In this document: piece by piece, positions 55,712-64,000 of the stretch
Layout of the letters: the number at the start of each line of letters is the position of its first letter
Position numbering within the stretch: the stretch's first letter is position 1
Source of the DNA: Burkholderia pyrrocinia
GTDB taxonomy: Bacteria; Pseudomonadota; Gammaproteobacteria; Burkholderiales; Burkholderiaceae
Direction: 5' to 3'
Assembly: GCF_022809715.1 (NCBI RefSeq)
Contig: NZ_CP094460.1
Location: 1,798,001 to 1,862,000, forward strand
DNA length: 64,000 nt
Position numbers and translations under genes: made by a program
The notes under the pieces: model-generated
What the model was told of the DNA's origin: nothing
Databases searched by the model: none
Seen by the model: the letters and a program-made list of their open reading frames with translations, nothing else

Positions 55712-56497
55712 ATGACAACCGAAGACACTCAGAAACCCGGCGACTCCTATGTGCAGTCGTTCGCGCGCGGCCTCGCGGTGATCCGCGCGTTCGACGCGGC
55801 GCGTCCGGAGCAGACGCTCACCGAGGTCGCGTCGGCTACCGGCCTGACGCGCGCGGGCGCGCGCCGGATCCTGCTCACGCTGCAGACGCTCGGCTACGTC
55901 GACGCCGACGGCCGGCTGTTCCGGCTCACGCCGAAGATCCTCGAGCTCGGCTTCGCGTACCTGACGTCGATGCCGTTCTGGAATCTCGCCGATCCCGTGA
56001 TGGAACAGCTGTCCGCGCAGATCCACGAAAGCTGCTCGGCTGCCGTGCTCGACCGTACCGAGATCGTCTACGTGCTGCGCGTGCCGACGCACAAGATCAT
56101 GACGATCAACCTGTCGATCGGCAGCCGGCTGCCCGCGTACTGCACGTCGATGGGCCGCGTGCTGCTGTCCGCGCTCGACGACGCGGCGCTCGACGAAACG
56201 CTCGCGCAGAGCAACATCCGCGCGCACACGCCGCGCACGATCACGGACCTCGGCGAACTGAAGGCGACGATCGCACAGGTGCGCCAGCAAGGCTGGGCCG
56301 TGGTCGACCAGGAACTCGAAGTGGGCCTGATGTCCATCTCCGCGCCGATCCGCAACCGGCGCGGGCAAATCATCGCGGCGATGAACATCAGCGGCAACGC
56401 GCAGCGGCATACCGCGAAGCAAATGGTGAAGGAGTTTCTCGGGCCGCTGCAGCAGGCCGCGCAGACGGTGTCGGAACTGGTTGCGCGGCGGGGGTGA
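55712..56497 (+). CDS. IclR-family regulator, PcaR/PobR-like
   Basis: A 261-residue IclR protein with a winged helix-turn-helix (about 12-75: SYVQSFARGLAVIRAFDA, TEVASATGLTRAGARRILLTLQTLGYV) and effector domain (about 90-255: SCSAAVLDRTEIVYVLRVPTHKIM, GRVLLSALDD, DQELEVGLMSISAPIRNRRG). The SYVQSFARGL start is typical of PcaR/PcaU/PobR regulators of the protocatechuate and beta-ketoadipate pathway. Divergence from pcaF supports that role. ATG 55712 is chosen; upstream in-frame residues look non-coding. Confidence 0.88.
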   Translation: MTTEDTQKPGDSYVQSFARGLAVIRAFDAARPEQTLTEVASATGLTRAGARRILLTLQTLGYVDADGRLFRLTPKILELGFAYLTSMPFWNLADPVMEQLSAQIHESCSAAVLDRTEIVYVLRVPTHKIMTINLSIGSRLPAYCTSMGRVLLSALDDAALDETLAQSNIRAHTPRTITDLGELKATIAQVRQQGWAVVDQELEVGLMSISAPIRNRRGQIIAAMNISGNAQRHTAKQMVKEFLGPLQQAAQTVSELVARRG

Positions 56498-56613
56498 GCG
56501 ACGGGTCGACCCACACGTAGCGCGCCGACGAACCGTTTCGACGCGGGGCTTCCCGGCAAACCGCGGCAACAAGGCATCCGGCTCGATTGCCGTATCGGCG
56601 ACACCACAACTCG

Positions 56614-56643
56614 CAAAAAAAGACGGGCAGCCTCGGCCGCCCG
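56614..56643 (-). terminator. intrinsic terminator of the MFS/M20 operon
   Basis: Read on the minus strand, the hairpin at 56624-56643 (CGGGCGGCC / GGCTGCCCG with one mismatch) is followed by TCTTTTTTT, a proper U tract. It ends the transcript coming from the MFS gene at 56837. Confidence 0.75.
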
Positions 56644-56777
56644 CTCAATTCTCTGACCCTCTTGCAACGTTCTTCTCACGGAACACGGAGCGAACCCCGC
56701 GCTGCACAATTTAGTGACGCGCGGAAGCCCGGTCAATTTGACGAGAACGAAATTGCACGGAGCCCATCGGACAGCGT

Positions 56778-56812
56778 GCCCGCCGCCCGCCGCCCGCCGC
56801 CCGCCGCCCGCC
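56778..56812. repeat. GCCCGCC heptamer, five tandem copies
   Basis: Five exact head-to-tail copies of GCCCGCC occupy 56778-56812, immediately downstream of the MFS transporter stop. The 7-bp unit and purity make it a likely variable-number repeat. The remainder of the gap 56498-56836 holds only the terminator. Confidence 0.9.
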
Positions 56813-56836
56813 ACCAGTTGCCCGTCGCGCCGCGCG

Positions 56837-58162
56837 TCAGTCCATCGACTCCCGCGCCGTCTCGCGCAGCATCGCGACCGCGATCAGCGACAGCACCACG
56901 CACGCGGCCACGTAGCCGGCCGGCGCGAGCTTGCTGCCGGTCGTCTTCACGAGCCAGGTCGCGATGAACTGCGCGGTGCCGCCGAAGATCGTCACCGCGA
57001 GCGCATACGCGATCGAGATGCCCGTCGCGCGCACATGGCGCGGCAGCGACTCGCACATCAGCGCCATCTCCGACGCCGAGCCGAGCGAATAGAACAGCAG
57101 CATCAGCGCGGTCAGCGGCAGGATCACCGACAGCGTCGGATGATGGTTCATCAGCCAGAACGCCGGGAACAGCAGTACGACCAGCACGCCGCGGCCGACG
57201 AAGATCGGCAGGCGCCGGCTGCCGATCCGGTCCGACAGCCAGCCGAACAGCGGGCACGTGACCAGCATCACGCAGCCCGACGCGACGCCCACGAACATCG
57301 ACAGCTTCATCGGCAGGCCGAGCGTATGGATCGCGTAGGTCGGCATGTAGAAGGTCAGGATGTAGGTCGACACCGTGCCGCCCATCACCGTGAGCATCAG
57401 CAGCAGCACCGTGCGCGTGTGCTTCGAGAACAGCTCGTGCAGCACGCCGCGCTCGATCCCGTGATGGCTGTCGCCGGGCGCATCGTCCGCGAGCCGGCGG
57501 CGCAGATACATGCCGACCGGCGCGATCAGTACGCCGACGAGGAACGGCAGCCGCCAGCCCCAGCTTTCGAGCGCATCCTTCGTCATCGTGTTCGACAGCA
57601 GCGCCGCGAAGCCCGAGCCCATCAGCGCGGCGCCGCCCTGCGTCGCGAGCTGCCAGCTGGCACGAAACGCGCGGCGCGACGTGCCGCCCTGTTCGAGCAG
57701 CGTCGTGGTCGCCGCGCCGAATTCGCCGCCCTGCGAGAAGCCCTGCATCAGCCGCGCGAACACGACGAGCAGCGGCGCGGCCATGCCGGCCTGTGCATAC
57801 GTCGGCGCGATCGCGATCAGGCCCGTGCCCAGCGCCATCAGCATGATCGTCAGGTTCAGCGCGGCCTTGCGCCCCTTGCGGTCCGCGTAGACGCCGAGCA
57901 CGACGCTGCCGAGCGGCCGCGTGAAGAAGCCGGCGGCGAACGTCGCGACCGACAGCAGCAGCGACGTGGTCGGATCGCTCGACGGGAAGAACAGCTTGCC
58001 GATCAGCACCGCGAAAAAGCCGTACACGGTGAAATCGAAGAATTCCAGCCAGTTGCCGATCACGGCCGCCGTGATCGCGCCGCGCTGCGTCACCGCGGGC
58101 GCGCCTGCTTCGACGGCCACCGCCGGTGCGGGTTGCAGTGCGAGATGGTCTTTCTGCATCAT
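56837..58162 (-). CDS. MFS transporter, metabolite:H+ symporter family
   Basis: A 441-residue twelve-helix transporter of the MHS family (KgtP, citrate, ProP-like): GNWLEFFDFTVYGFFAV in helix 1, GSVVLGVYADRKGRKAALN loop, RLMQGFSQGGEFGAATT, and the central SRRAFRASWQ. These carry organic acids and related compounds with protons. It is 51 bp downstream of an M20 amidohydrolase gene on the same strand and thus may import its N-acyl amino acid substrate, such as hippurate. AAGGAGA precedes the start. Confidence 0.9.
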   Translation of the reverse strand: MMQKDHLALQPAPAVAVEAGAPAVTQRGAITAAVIGNWLEFFDFTVYGFFAVLIGKLFFPSSDPTTSLLLSVATFAAGFFTRPLGSVVLGVYADRKGRKAALNLTIMLMALGTGLIAIAPTYAQAGMAAPLLVVFARLMQGFSQGGEFGAATTTLLEQGGTSRRAFRASWQLATQGGAALMGSGFAALLSNTMTKDALESWGWRLPFLVGVLIAPVGMYLRRRLADDAPGDSHHGIERGVLHELFSKHTRTVLLLMLTVMGGTVSTYILTFYMPTYAIHTLGLPMKLSMFVGVASGCVMLVTCPLFGWLSDRIGSRRLPIFVGRGVLVVLLFPAFWLMNHHPTLSVILPLTALMLLFYSLGSASEMALMCESLPRHVRATGISIAYALAVTIFGGTAQFIATWLVKTTGSKLAPAGYVAACVVLSLIAVAMLRETARESMD

Positions 58163-58213
58163 TCCGGTCTCCTTCTCAATACGGCCGGAAGCGCCGGCCG
58201 CGCGCCACCGCGA

Positions 58214-59404
58214 TCACCGCCCCAGGTAACGCTCCACGAGACGCGTCCAGAACGCCGCGCCGATCGGCAGGTTGCGATCGTTGAAGTCGTATTTCGGGTT
58301 GTGCACCATGCAGCCGTCCTCGCCTTCGCCGTTGCCGAGCCGCACGAACGAGCCCGGCCGCTGCTGCAGCATGAACGCGAAATCCTCGCTGCCCATCAGC
58401 AAGTCGGTCTGCTCGACCACGTGCGCATCGCCGACGAGCTCGCGCGCGACCTGCGCGGCGAAATCCGTTTCGGCATCCGTATTGACGACGACCGGGTAGC
58501 CCTCGATGTACTCGACGTTCGCGCTCGCGCCGTAGCTCGCGGCCTGCGTTTCGGCCAGCTCGACGATGCGGCGCTTGAGCAGCGCGCGCACGTCGGGGCT
58601 GAACGAGCGCACGCTGAGTTCGAGGCGCGCGCCGTTCGGGATCACGTTGTTCGCGGTGCCCGCGTGCATCGAGCCGACCGTGACGACCGCCGGCTGCGCG
58701 GGGTCGACGTTGCGCGCGACGATCGTCTGCAACGCCATCACGATGCTCGCCGCGACGACGACCGGATCGACCGTCAGGTGCGGCCGCGCCGCGTGGCCGC
58801 CGACGCCTTCGATCGTGATGATCGCCTTGTCGCCCGCCGACATGAACGGGCCGCGCCGCGTGAGGAAGACGCCGGGCGCCGCGCCCGGATGGTTGTGCAT
58901 GCCGAACACCGCATCGCACGGGAAGCGCTCGAACAGGCCGTCGTCGATCATCTTCTTCGCGCCGCTGTCGACGCCGTGCTCTTCCGCCGGCTGGAAATAC
59001 AGGTGCACGGTGCCCGAGAAGTTGCGCGTCTTCGCGAGATGCTGCGCGGCGCCGAGCAGCATCGTCGTGTGGCCGTCGTGGCCGCACGCGTGCATCTTGC
59101 CGTGCGTGCCGCTCGCATACGGCAGGCCGGTCGCCTCGACGATCGGCAGCGCGTCCATGTCCGCGCGAATGCCGATGCTGCGCGCGCCGTCGCCCACGCG
59201 CAGCGTGCCGACGACGCCTGTCTTGCCGACCCCGCGCGTCACCTGCCAGCCCCATTGCTCGAGCTTGTCCGCGACGAGCGCGGCCGTGTCGTGCTCCTCG
59301 TACGCGAGTTCGGGATGGTGATGGATGTGGTGACGGATCTCGCGCAGCCCGCCGGCGGCGGGCATCAGATCCTCGATTTCGGTGAATCGGACGTCGGTGG
59401 TCAT
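58214..59404 (-). CDS. M20 family amidohydrolase (hippurate hydrolase-like)
   Basis: A 396-residue metallo-amidohydrolase. Metal ligands appear in MHACGHDGHTTMLLGAA (Cys/His), PAEEHGVDSGAKKM (Glu-Glu) and MHNHPGAAPG; the dimerisation domain carries GVGGHAARPHLTVDPVV; and GSEDFAFMLQQRPGSFVRLGNG ends the catalytic domain. The family removes acyl groups from N-acyl amino acids; hippurate (benzoylglycine) is the classical substrate, which would link with the aromatic-acid genes nearby. AGGAG precedes ATG 59404. It forms an operon with the MFS transporter. Confidence 0.9.
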   Translation of the reverse strand: MTTDVRFTEIEDLMPAAGGLREIRHHIHHHPELAYEEHDTAALVADKLEQWGWQVTRGVGKTGVVGTLRVGDGARSIGIRADMDALPIVEATGLPYASGTHGKMHACGHDGHTTMLLGAAQHLAKTRNFSGTVHLYFQPAEEHGVDSGAKKMIDDGLFERFPCDAVFGMHNHPGAAPGVFLTRRGPFMSAGDKAIITIEGVGGHAARPHLTVDPVVVAASIVMALQTIVARNVDPAQPAVVTVGSMHAGTANNVIPNGARLELSVRSFSPDVRALLKRRIVELAETQAASYGASANVEYIEGYPVVVNTDAETDFAAQVARELVGDAHVVEQTDLLMGSEDFAFMLQQRPGSFVRLGNGEGEDGCMVHNPKYDFNDRNLPIGAAFWTRLVERYLGR

Positions 59405-59473
59405 CAAGCGGCTCCTGCTGATTGTCAGCGTGTCAGCCGCACGCGGACGGTGCGTGCGGGAAAGCGAGCCACT

Positions 59474-59488
59474 ATATCGAGCCGATAT
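59474..59488. promoter_or_regulatory. palindrome upstream of the M20/MFS operon
   Basis: ATATCG-AGC-CGATAT is a perfect 6-bp inverted repeat 70-84 bp upstream of the amidohydrolase start. It could be an operator. The remainder of the gap 59405-59718 is AT-richer and contains no gene that I can support. Confidence 0.4.
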
Positions 59489-59718
59489 CCGTTCAATAAG
59501 ATGCGGAATTTTTCACCGCGATAAGAATTTTTTATCAGGGTTAGTGCGGAGTATTGAGTGGGCTTGTGTAGCTCCCGATTGGATACGAAGACAACTTTCG
59601 ATCAGATGCGGATATCGTTTTCCGACGCAGGCCCAGTACGTCCGTGGTACATGGCGTATCCACACGCCTTCCGGCAGCGTGCCCGCCTTCCTGCGACATC
59701 TCTTCACGGGTGACGTGA

Positions 59719-60639
59719 TTACGAGCGTGGCCGTGAAAGCCGCGCACCATCATCTAACCGAATCCGCGCGGCGAGCAGGTCGACGAAGGCGACCACCTTT
59801 GGCGAAAGATGACGTCTCGTCGGGTAGAGCGCATGCACGGGGATTTGTGCGAAGGACCAATCGGCGAGCAGGTGCAGCAAGCGCTTGCTGCGGACGTCGT
59901 CGGCACAGAAGAGCTCAGGCAGGCATGCGATCCCCACGCCCGCAAGGGCGGACTCGCGGGCGATCTCCATGTCGTTGACCGTCAGTCTCGGCCGGATACG
60001 GACCTCGACACGTTTGCCTCTCGATTCCAGAGTCCAGACGTGCGGCGTCGCTCCGCCGCCGAACGCGACACATGCGTGGCTCGTCAGTTCGGCAGGTGTT
60101 TTCGGAACGCCATGACGTTTGCTGTATTCGGGCGCCACAACGAGCATGGACTTCGCCGTTCCGAGGTTGCGCGCGACGAGCGTCGAATCGACGAGCGCAC
60201 CCGCTCGAATGGCCACATCGAAGCGCTCCTCCACGAGATCGACGAGACGATCGGAGCACACCATCTCGACTGCCACCTCCGGATGACGAACGAGGTACTC
60301 GGCGACGATCGGTCCCAGCGTGCTGGACGACATGGGAACCGCGATCCGCAGCACGCCGCGCGGCGTCCCACGCATTCCCGCCACTGCGCTTTCGGCCTCC
60401 TCGATGTCGCTCATGGCGGGGCCGACACGTTCGAATAGAACGCGGCCGGCCTCGGTGAGGCTCAGCTTGCGCGTCGTCCGCTGGATGAGTCGCTCGCCGA
60501 CCCGCTCCTCAAGGTCGGAGATCTTTCGGCTCACCGTGGACTTCGGCAGGTCCATGCGTCGCGCCGCTTCGCTCAGGCTTCCCGCCTGGATAACCCGAAC
60601 GAAGACCACGAGCTGGTTGAGGTCAATTGTTCCATTCAT
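59719..60639 (-). CDS. LysR-family regulator
   Basis: A 306-residue LysR protein: helix-turn-helix at 1-65 (NQLVVFVRVIQAGSLSEAARRMDLPKSTVSRKISDLEERV) and effector domain about 92-295 (GVLRIAVPMSSSTLGPIVAEYL, LTVNDMEIARESALAGVGIACLPE). It is divergent from the hydrolase gene starting at 60744 and probably controls it and the genes behind it. A normal, complete member. Confidence 0.9.
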   Translation of the reverse strand: MNGTIDLNQLVVFVRVIQAGSLSEAARRMDLPKSTVSRKISDLEERVGERLIQRTTRKLSLTEAGRVLFERVGPAMSDIEEAESAVAGMRGTPRGVLRIAVPMSSSTLGPIVAEYLVRHPEVAVEMVCSDRLVDLVEERFDVAIRAGALVDSTLVARNLGTAKSMLVVAPEYSKRHGVPKTPAELTSHACVAFGGGATPHVWTLESRGKRVEVRIRPRLTVNDMEIARESALAGVGIACLPELFCADDVRSKRLLHLLADWSFAQIPVHALYPTRRHLSPKVVAFVDLLAARIRLDDGARLSRPRS

Positions 60640-60743
60640 GGAACGATGATGTCAAAAATCCATAGCTTGTGCAACAAATGGCCGCACCGTATCTTGGCGG
60701 AGTGGAAAGACACCGCTAAACGGAAAGAGAAGGAGAAACTGTC

Positions 60744-61649
60744 ATGCCGGATGTTTCGGAAATGATTCAAGGTTTGGCCAGAGGTCTCAGCAGCCCGGTT
60801 CGGGCACCGATCCTGCACACGCCGGATGAGTACGGGATGGCATACGAGGACGTCACGTTCCCGTCGCTGGACGGCACCCCGCTGGAGGCATGGTGGATTC
60901 CCCGCCCGGGCTCGAACAAGCTGGTCATCGCCAACCACCCGATGCCCATGAATCGCTACGGCTTCCCTTCGCACCTTCCCCGGTGGCAATTCGTCCCCGG
61001 CAATGACATCGAGGTCAATTACATGCGGGAGTACCAGCACCTGCATGAGGCCGGCTACAACGTGCTGACCTACGACGCGCGCAACCACGGCCACAGCGGC
61101 GGCGCCAATGGCGACATCTTCACCTGGGGGCTGTTTGAATCCCGCGACGTGGCTGGTTCGCTGAAGTACGTCAAGTCCCGCCCGGACACCCGCAACATGA
61201 AGCAGGGTCTGCTCAGTCGCTGCATGGGCGCTAACGCCACATTCGTCGCGAGAACCCGACACCCGGAGCTCTTTGCCGACGTACAGGCCCTGGTTGCCCT
61301 GCAACCGATCTCGATGCGCGCCATGGTCGAGCGCAACCTTGGGCACATGGGGCTCGCGGACCAGTTCGACGTCGTTGACCGTGAAGTACAACTGATCACC
61401 AGCTTCAAGATCGATCAGGTGTCGCCGCTGGAATACGCCAAGCACTGGCAGGCGCCAGCCTTCCTCCTCCAGGTGCGCGACGACGCGCTGACCAAGCCGG
61501 CCGACGTGCAGTCGATCTTCGACAACATCCCCGTCGCCGACAAGAAGCTGTTCTGGATCGAAGGCAGCACCCGACGCTGGGACGGCTACAACTACTTGTC
61601 CGAACGTCCGGAACAAATGATCGAATGGTTCGACAAGCATATGCGTTGA
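60744..61649 (+). CDS. atypical alpha/beta hydrolase with Cys at the nucleophile elbow
   Basis: A 301-residue alpha/beta-hydrolase-fold protein. The strand after DARNHGHSGG leads to a nucleophile elbow reading LLSRCMGANA, so Cys160 stands where Ser is usual (G-x-S-x-G is S-R-C-M-G here). The acid may be in QVRDDALTKPAD, but the C-terminal loop reads EGSTRRWDGYNYL, with no His where the catalytic His is expected. The enzyme may use Cys chemistry as dienelactone hydrolase does, or be non-catalytic. AAGGAG precedes ATG 60744. It is divergent from the LysR gene. Confidence 0.82.
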   Translation: MPDVSEMIQGLARGLSSPVRAPILHTPDEYGMAYEDVTFPSLDGTPLEAWWIPRPGSNKLVIANHPMPMNRYGFPSHLPRWQFVPGNDIEVNYMREYQHLHEAGYNVLTYDARNHGHSGGANGDIFTWGLFESRDVAGSLKYVKSRPDTRNMKQGLLSRCMGANATFVARTRHPELFADVQALVALQPISMRAMVERNLGHMGLADQFDVVDREVQLITSFKIDQVSPLEYAKHWQAPAFLLQVRDDALTKPADVQSIFDNIPVADKKLFWIEGSTRRWDGYNYLSERPEQMIEWFDKHMR

Positions 61650-61716
61650 ACCCGTTTCATCCTGAGCGCGCGACGTCGTCGAGGCATGCCGACATGCCCT
61701 TCGAGGACTTTGGCGT

Positions 61717-61920
61717 GTGTATGTCATCGAGCTGGTCGCCGAGGGCGACACACGGTTCGTGCTCGGCTCGGCCACGCAGCACCCTCACGCACCCGTGCTC
61801 GGCCACTACTCCGTGCACACCAGCATCGAGGCGCTACGACTGGGCGAGGCCGAGATCCGCCGCATCGGACATCAACTTCGTTCCGAGGGCAAACAGAGCA
61901 ATGCGCTACGGTCGATCTGA
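61717..61920 (+). CDS. small hypothetical protein, 67 residues
   Basis: A short frame starting at GTG 61717 with GAGGA nine nt upstream: VIELVAEGDTRFVLGSATQH, then a helical end SIEALRLGEAEIRRIGHQLR. I do not recognise it. It sits between the atypical hydrolase and the NmrA-like gene on the same strand, with coding-like third-base composition. The alternative is a remnant of a longer gene, since an out-of-frame ATG at 61694 gives a plausible longer start. Confidence 0.45.
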   Translation: MYVIELVAEGDTRFVLGSATQHPHAPVLGHYSVHTSIEALRLGEAEIRRIGHQLRSEGKQSNALRSI

Positions 61921-61965
61921 CGTCAGCGTGGGATGGATACTCCTTAAACAATCGATTCCCCTACC

Positions 61966-62835
61966 ATGACTTTCGGAACCATCGTCGTGCTCGGTGCCAC
62001 GGGGCAACAAGGCGGTGCCGTGGTCCGCTCGCTGAGAGCGGATGGCCAGTGGCACATTCGCGCGCTTTCCAGAAATCCTGACTCCGACGTGGCGCTGCAA
62101 TTGGCCGCGGACGGCATCGAGATCGCCGCGGCCGACATGGACGACCCCGCCTCTTTGCGGACCGCCTTTGTCGGCGCCCATGGCGTTTTTTCAGTTCAAG
62201 GCTCGGAGCAAGGTGCGGAGGTCGAGACTCGCCGGGGTATAGCCGTGGCGGATGCCGCGCTCGCGGCAGGGGTCGAGCACTTCATCTATGCGTCGGTGGG
62301 AGGCGCCGATCGGCGCTCGGGCGTCGCGCATTTTGAAAGCAAGTGGCTGGTCGAGGAGCACATTCGCAGCATTGGCCTGCCAGCCAGCATCGTCCGTCCC
62401 GTGTTCTTCATGGACAACTTCAGTAAGCCCGTGCTACGAGCCGCGCTGTTGGCACTGTTGCGCAGCTATGTGCCCGCGACGAAGCCGCTCCAGATGATCG
62501 CAACGGTCGACATTGGTAATTGGGTTGCGCAGGCCTTCGCCCAACCAGGCAAGTTTCTCGGCAAGTCCGAAGAAATCGCCGGCGCGGAGTTGACTCGTGC
62601 GCAGATCGTCACGGCCTTCAGGCAGCACGGCTGGTCGGCCGGGCTGCCGTTCCCGCTGCCCAGGTTGCTGTTACGTCCATTGCCCTCTGACGTTCGCAGA
62701 ATGTTCGAGTGGTTCGGGGTGGCCGGCTACCGCGCCGATATCCCGGCGCTGCTGGCGCGCCAGCCGGATGTGCGTACTTTTGACAAGTGGCTCGTTGGAC
62801 AACGCGATACATCGTCGAACACCAAGCCAATCTAG
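61966..62835 (+). CDS. NmrA-like NAD(P)-binding protein
   Basis: A 289-residue atypical short-chain dehydrogenase of the NmrA/HSCARG type: Rossmann motif VVLGATGQQGGAVVRSL at the N-terminus, ADMDDPASLRTAFVGAHGVFSVQ, and HFESKWLVEEHIRSIGLPASIVRPVFFMDNF. The YxxxK catalytic Tyr is replaced (HFESK), as in NmrA proteins, which act as NAD(P) redox sensors or quinone reductases. It is in the LysR-linked block. Confidence 0.87.
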   Translation: MTFGTIVVLGATGQQGGAVVRSLRADGQWHIRALSRNPDSDVALQLAADGIEIAAADMDDPASLRTAFVGAHGVFSVQGSEQGAEVETRRGIAVADAALAAGVEHFIYASVGGADRRSGVAHFESKWLVEEHIRSIGLPASIVRPVFFMDNFSKPVLRAALLALLRSYVPATKPLQMIATVDIGNWVAQAFAQPGKFLGKSEEIAGAELTRAQIVTAFRQHGWSAGLPFPLPRLLLRPLPSDVRRMFEWFGVAGYRADIPALLARQPDVRTFDKWLVGQRDTSSNTKPI

Positions 62836-62959
62836 AACTCAGCAACCCGTCGCTCATCTTGCAGGATCGTCGTGATCGTCGAACCCGCGCAGGCGAACAC
62901 CTGGGTCCTCGAATGAGGATCGCCAGATTCGCCGCTATAGGCAGGAGTCAGGCCGTTGA

Positions 62960-63094
62960 CTGCATGGAACGGCCGTCACTGAAGACGATATCGGGAACAT
63001 GGCGTCGATCTCCGCATTCGTCGGCATGTCGAATCGCCTCGCGAACGTGACGAACATGCGGCCCAACGCGCAGTTGCACGCGCTGGGCCATTGA
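62960..63094 (+). pseudogene. 3' remnant of a carboxymuconolactone decarboxylase/AhpD-like gene
   Basis: About 44 residues ending at TGA 63092 read TEDDIGNMASISAFVGMSNR then LANVTNMRPNAQLHALGH, the usual C-terminus of CMD-family peroxidase-like proteins. An in-frame stop lies at 62957 and no upstream continuation exists in any frame that I can see. No start codon is available, so it is a fragment left by deletion. The rest of the 62836-63130 gap has no gene. Confidence 0.65.
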
Positions 63095-63130
63095 GCGCAC
63101 GCCGGCGGCGGCCACACGAACGACGCTCGC

Positions 63131-64000
63131 TCACTTGCCGGCCTTCAACGCCTCCAGCCCCGCCGGCAGCTTCGCATCCGGAAACTGCGTGGACAGCGTC
63201 GCGTCGCGCCACCGCGCCGCCTCTTCCGCGCGCTGCGTTTCCGCCTGTTCGCACACGAACAGCGCATCGCCGCCGAGCAGCAGGCGCATCGGCACGTCAT
63301 CGCGACGCGACAGCTCGACGATCAGCTTCGCGATCCGCACCGGATCGCCGACCTCGTGGCCGCCATACGCGCCGAGCAACTCGAGAATCTTCCCGACCGA
63401 CGGCTGGTAGTCGGGCAGCAGACCGTCGACACTGCGCTTCGCCTGCGCGGCCCATTCGGTACGCATCCCGCCCGGCTCGAGCGTGCACACGCGCACACCG
63501 AACGGCGCGACTTCCTTCGACAGCACGTCGCTGAACCCGCCGACCGCCCACTTCGCCGCCTGGTACGCGGACAAACCGGCCGTCGACGTGCGCCCGCCGA
63601 CCGACGACACCTGGAAGATGTGCCCCGCGCGCTGCGCGCGCATCGTCGGCAGCACCGCGCGCGTCAGGTTGATCACGCCGAACAGGTTCGTTTCGATCTG
63701 GTCGCGGAAGTCGTCGGCGCCCATCTGTTCGAACGGCGCCGTATGGCCGTAGCCCGCGTTGTTCACCAGCACGTCGATGCGGCCGAACGCTTCGCGTGCC
63801 GCCGCGACGGCCCGCGCGGCCGCCGCTTCGTCGGTGACGTCGAGCGCCACCGGCAGCAGCCGGTCGCCATGACGCTCGGCCAGATCGGCCAGCCGCGCGG
63901 GATCGCGCGCACCGGCCACCAGCCGGTCGCCCGCCGCCAGCACGGCCTCCGAAATCGCTCGCCCCAGGCCGCGCGCGGCCCCTGTTACCAGCCAGACTTT
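63131..64000 (-). CDS. SDR-family oxidoreductase, 5' end cut by window
   Basis: A classical short-chain dehydrogenase. At the window edge the frame reads KVWLVTGAARGLGRAI, the TGxxxGxG NAD(P) motif, so only a few N-terminal residues are missing beyond base 64000. Further on are LDVTDEAAAARAV, NNAGYGHTAPFE, VSSVGGRTSTAG and the catalytic SAYQAAKWAVGG (YxxxK). About 290 residues are present. The C-terminal extension fits the subgroup often annotated as oxidoreductase with broad carbonyl specificity. Substrate unknown. Confidence 0.88.
   Translation of the reverse strand, partial: KVWLVTGAARGLGRAISEAVLAAGDRLVAGARDPARLADLAERHGDRLLPVALDVTDEAAAARAVAAAREAFGRIDVLVNNAGYGHTAPFEQMGADDFRDQIETNLFGVINLTRAVLPTMRAQRAGHIFQVSSVGGRTSTAGLSAYQAAKWAVGGFSDVLSKEVAPFGVRVCTLEPGGMRTEWAAQAKRSVDGLLPDYQPSVGKILELLGAYGGHEVGDPVRIAKLIVELSRRDDVPMRLLLGGDALFVCEQAETQRAEEAARWRDATLSTQFPDAKLPAGLEALKAGK

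Noticed and set aside
61694..61920. Longer gene starting at ATG 61694 with a frameshift in GTGTGT
   Set aside because: The shorter GTG-start frame has its own ribosome site and needs no frameshift; there is no recognised family to show that the extra residues belong.

Overview
The window is a high-GC (roughly two-thirds G+C) stretch of a Burkholderia chromosome, very probably from the Burkholderia cepacia complex and probably a secondary replicon. The basis is dense G/C-ending codon use, the llpE-ceoA-ceoB-opcM efflux operon with its divergent LysR regulator (a Burkholderia signature), an E. coli-like Aer aerotaxis receptor in two copies, and many catabolic operons each next to its own regulator. 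I see no rRNA, tRNA, CRISPR array, phage or complete insertion sequence. About 56 genes or gene remnants can be supported.

Layout. 1-7.1 kb: sugar-acid catabolism (2-oxoglutarate semialdehyde dehydrogenase, MFS transporter), a DUF2167/site-2-protease pair, and small regulator/exporter genes. 7.3-13.6 kb: a six-gene minus-strand operon joining a methionine-type ABC importer (metQ, metN, metI) to an FMN monooxygenase, an acyl-CoA-dehydrogenase-like flavoprotein and an unrecognised ferritin-like protein; it looks like organosulfur scavenging. 13.7-19.1 kb: a 2-hydroxycarboxylate transporter behind a clear sigma-54 promoter with two upstream palindromes, followed by a DctB/DctD-like two-component pair. 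19.3-26.1 kb: a hydrolase, a PACE-type efflux gene with a frameshifted LysR partner, and a LysR-controlled three-gene oxidation operon (aldehyde dehydrogenase, CMD protein, quinone reductase). 26.1-34.5 kb: the Ceo RND multidrug pump, with a 285-bp nest of inverted repeats between llpE and ceoR. 34.5-37.5 kb: a degenerate IS110-like protein, an H-NS protein, an orphan response regulator and a DUF4148 protein.

37.7-39.8 kb is the most unusual part. Two genes of lower-GC appearance, an M35 (aspzincin) metallopeptidase and an exported OmpA-like protein, lie between two exact 96-bp direct repeats. The repeat is precisely the last 31 codons plus the stop codon of the neighbouring purine nucleoside permease gene, the arrangement left when an element integrates into the 3' end of a gene. 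I propose a mobile effector/partner cassette.

40.8-48.4 kb: an exporter, selD, an EamA transporter and the GABA catabolic set gabR/gabT-gabD with a perfect operator-like palindrome. 48.5-52.0 kb: tandem aer-like receptors. 52.3-55.2 kb: a broken methyltransferase, GNAT and DUF523 genes, and the pcaF-like thiolase. Upstream of pcaF is a 310-bp array of seven 34-bp hairpins in exact 92-bp periods, with compensatory base changes. 55.7-59.4 kb: an IclR regulator and a transporter/M20 hydrolase operon. 59.7-64 kb: a LysR-linked block with an atypical alpha/beta hydrolase, a NmrA-like protein, a CMD gene remnant and the start of an SDR gene cut by the window edge.

All functional calls come from reading motifs; no database search was possible.
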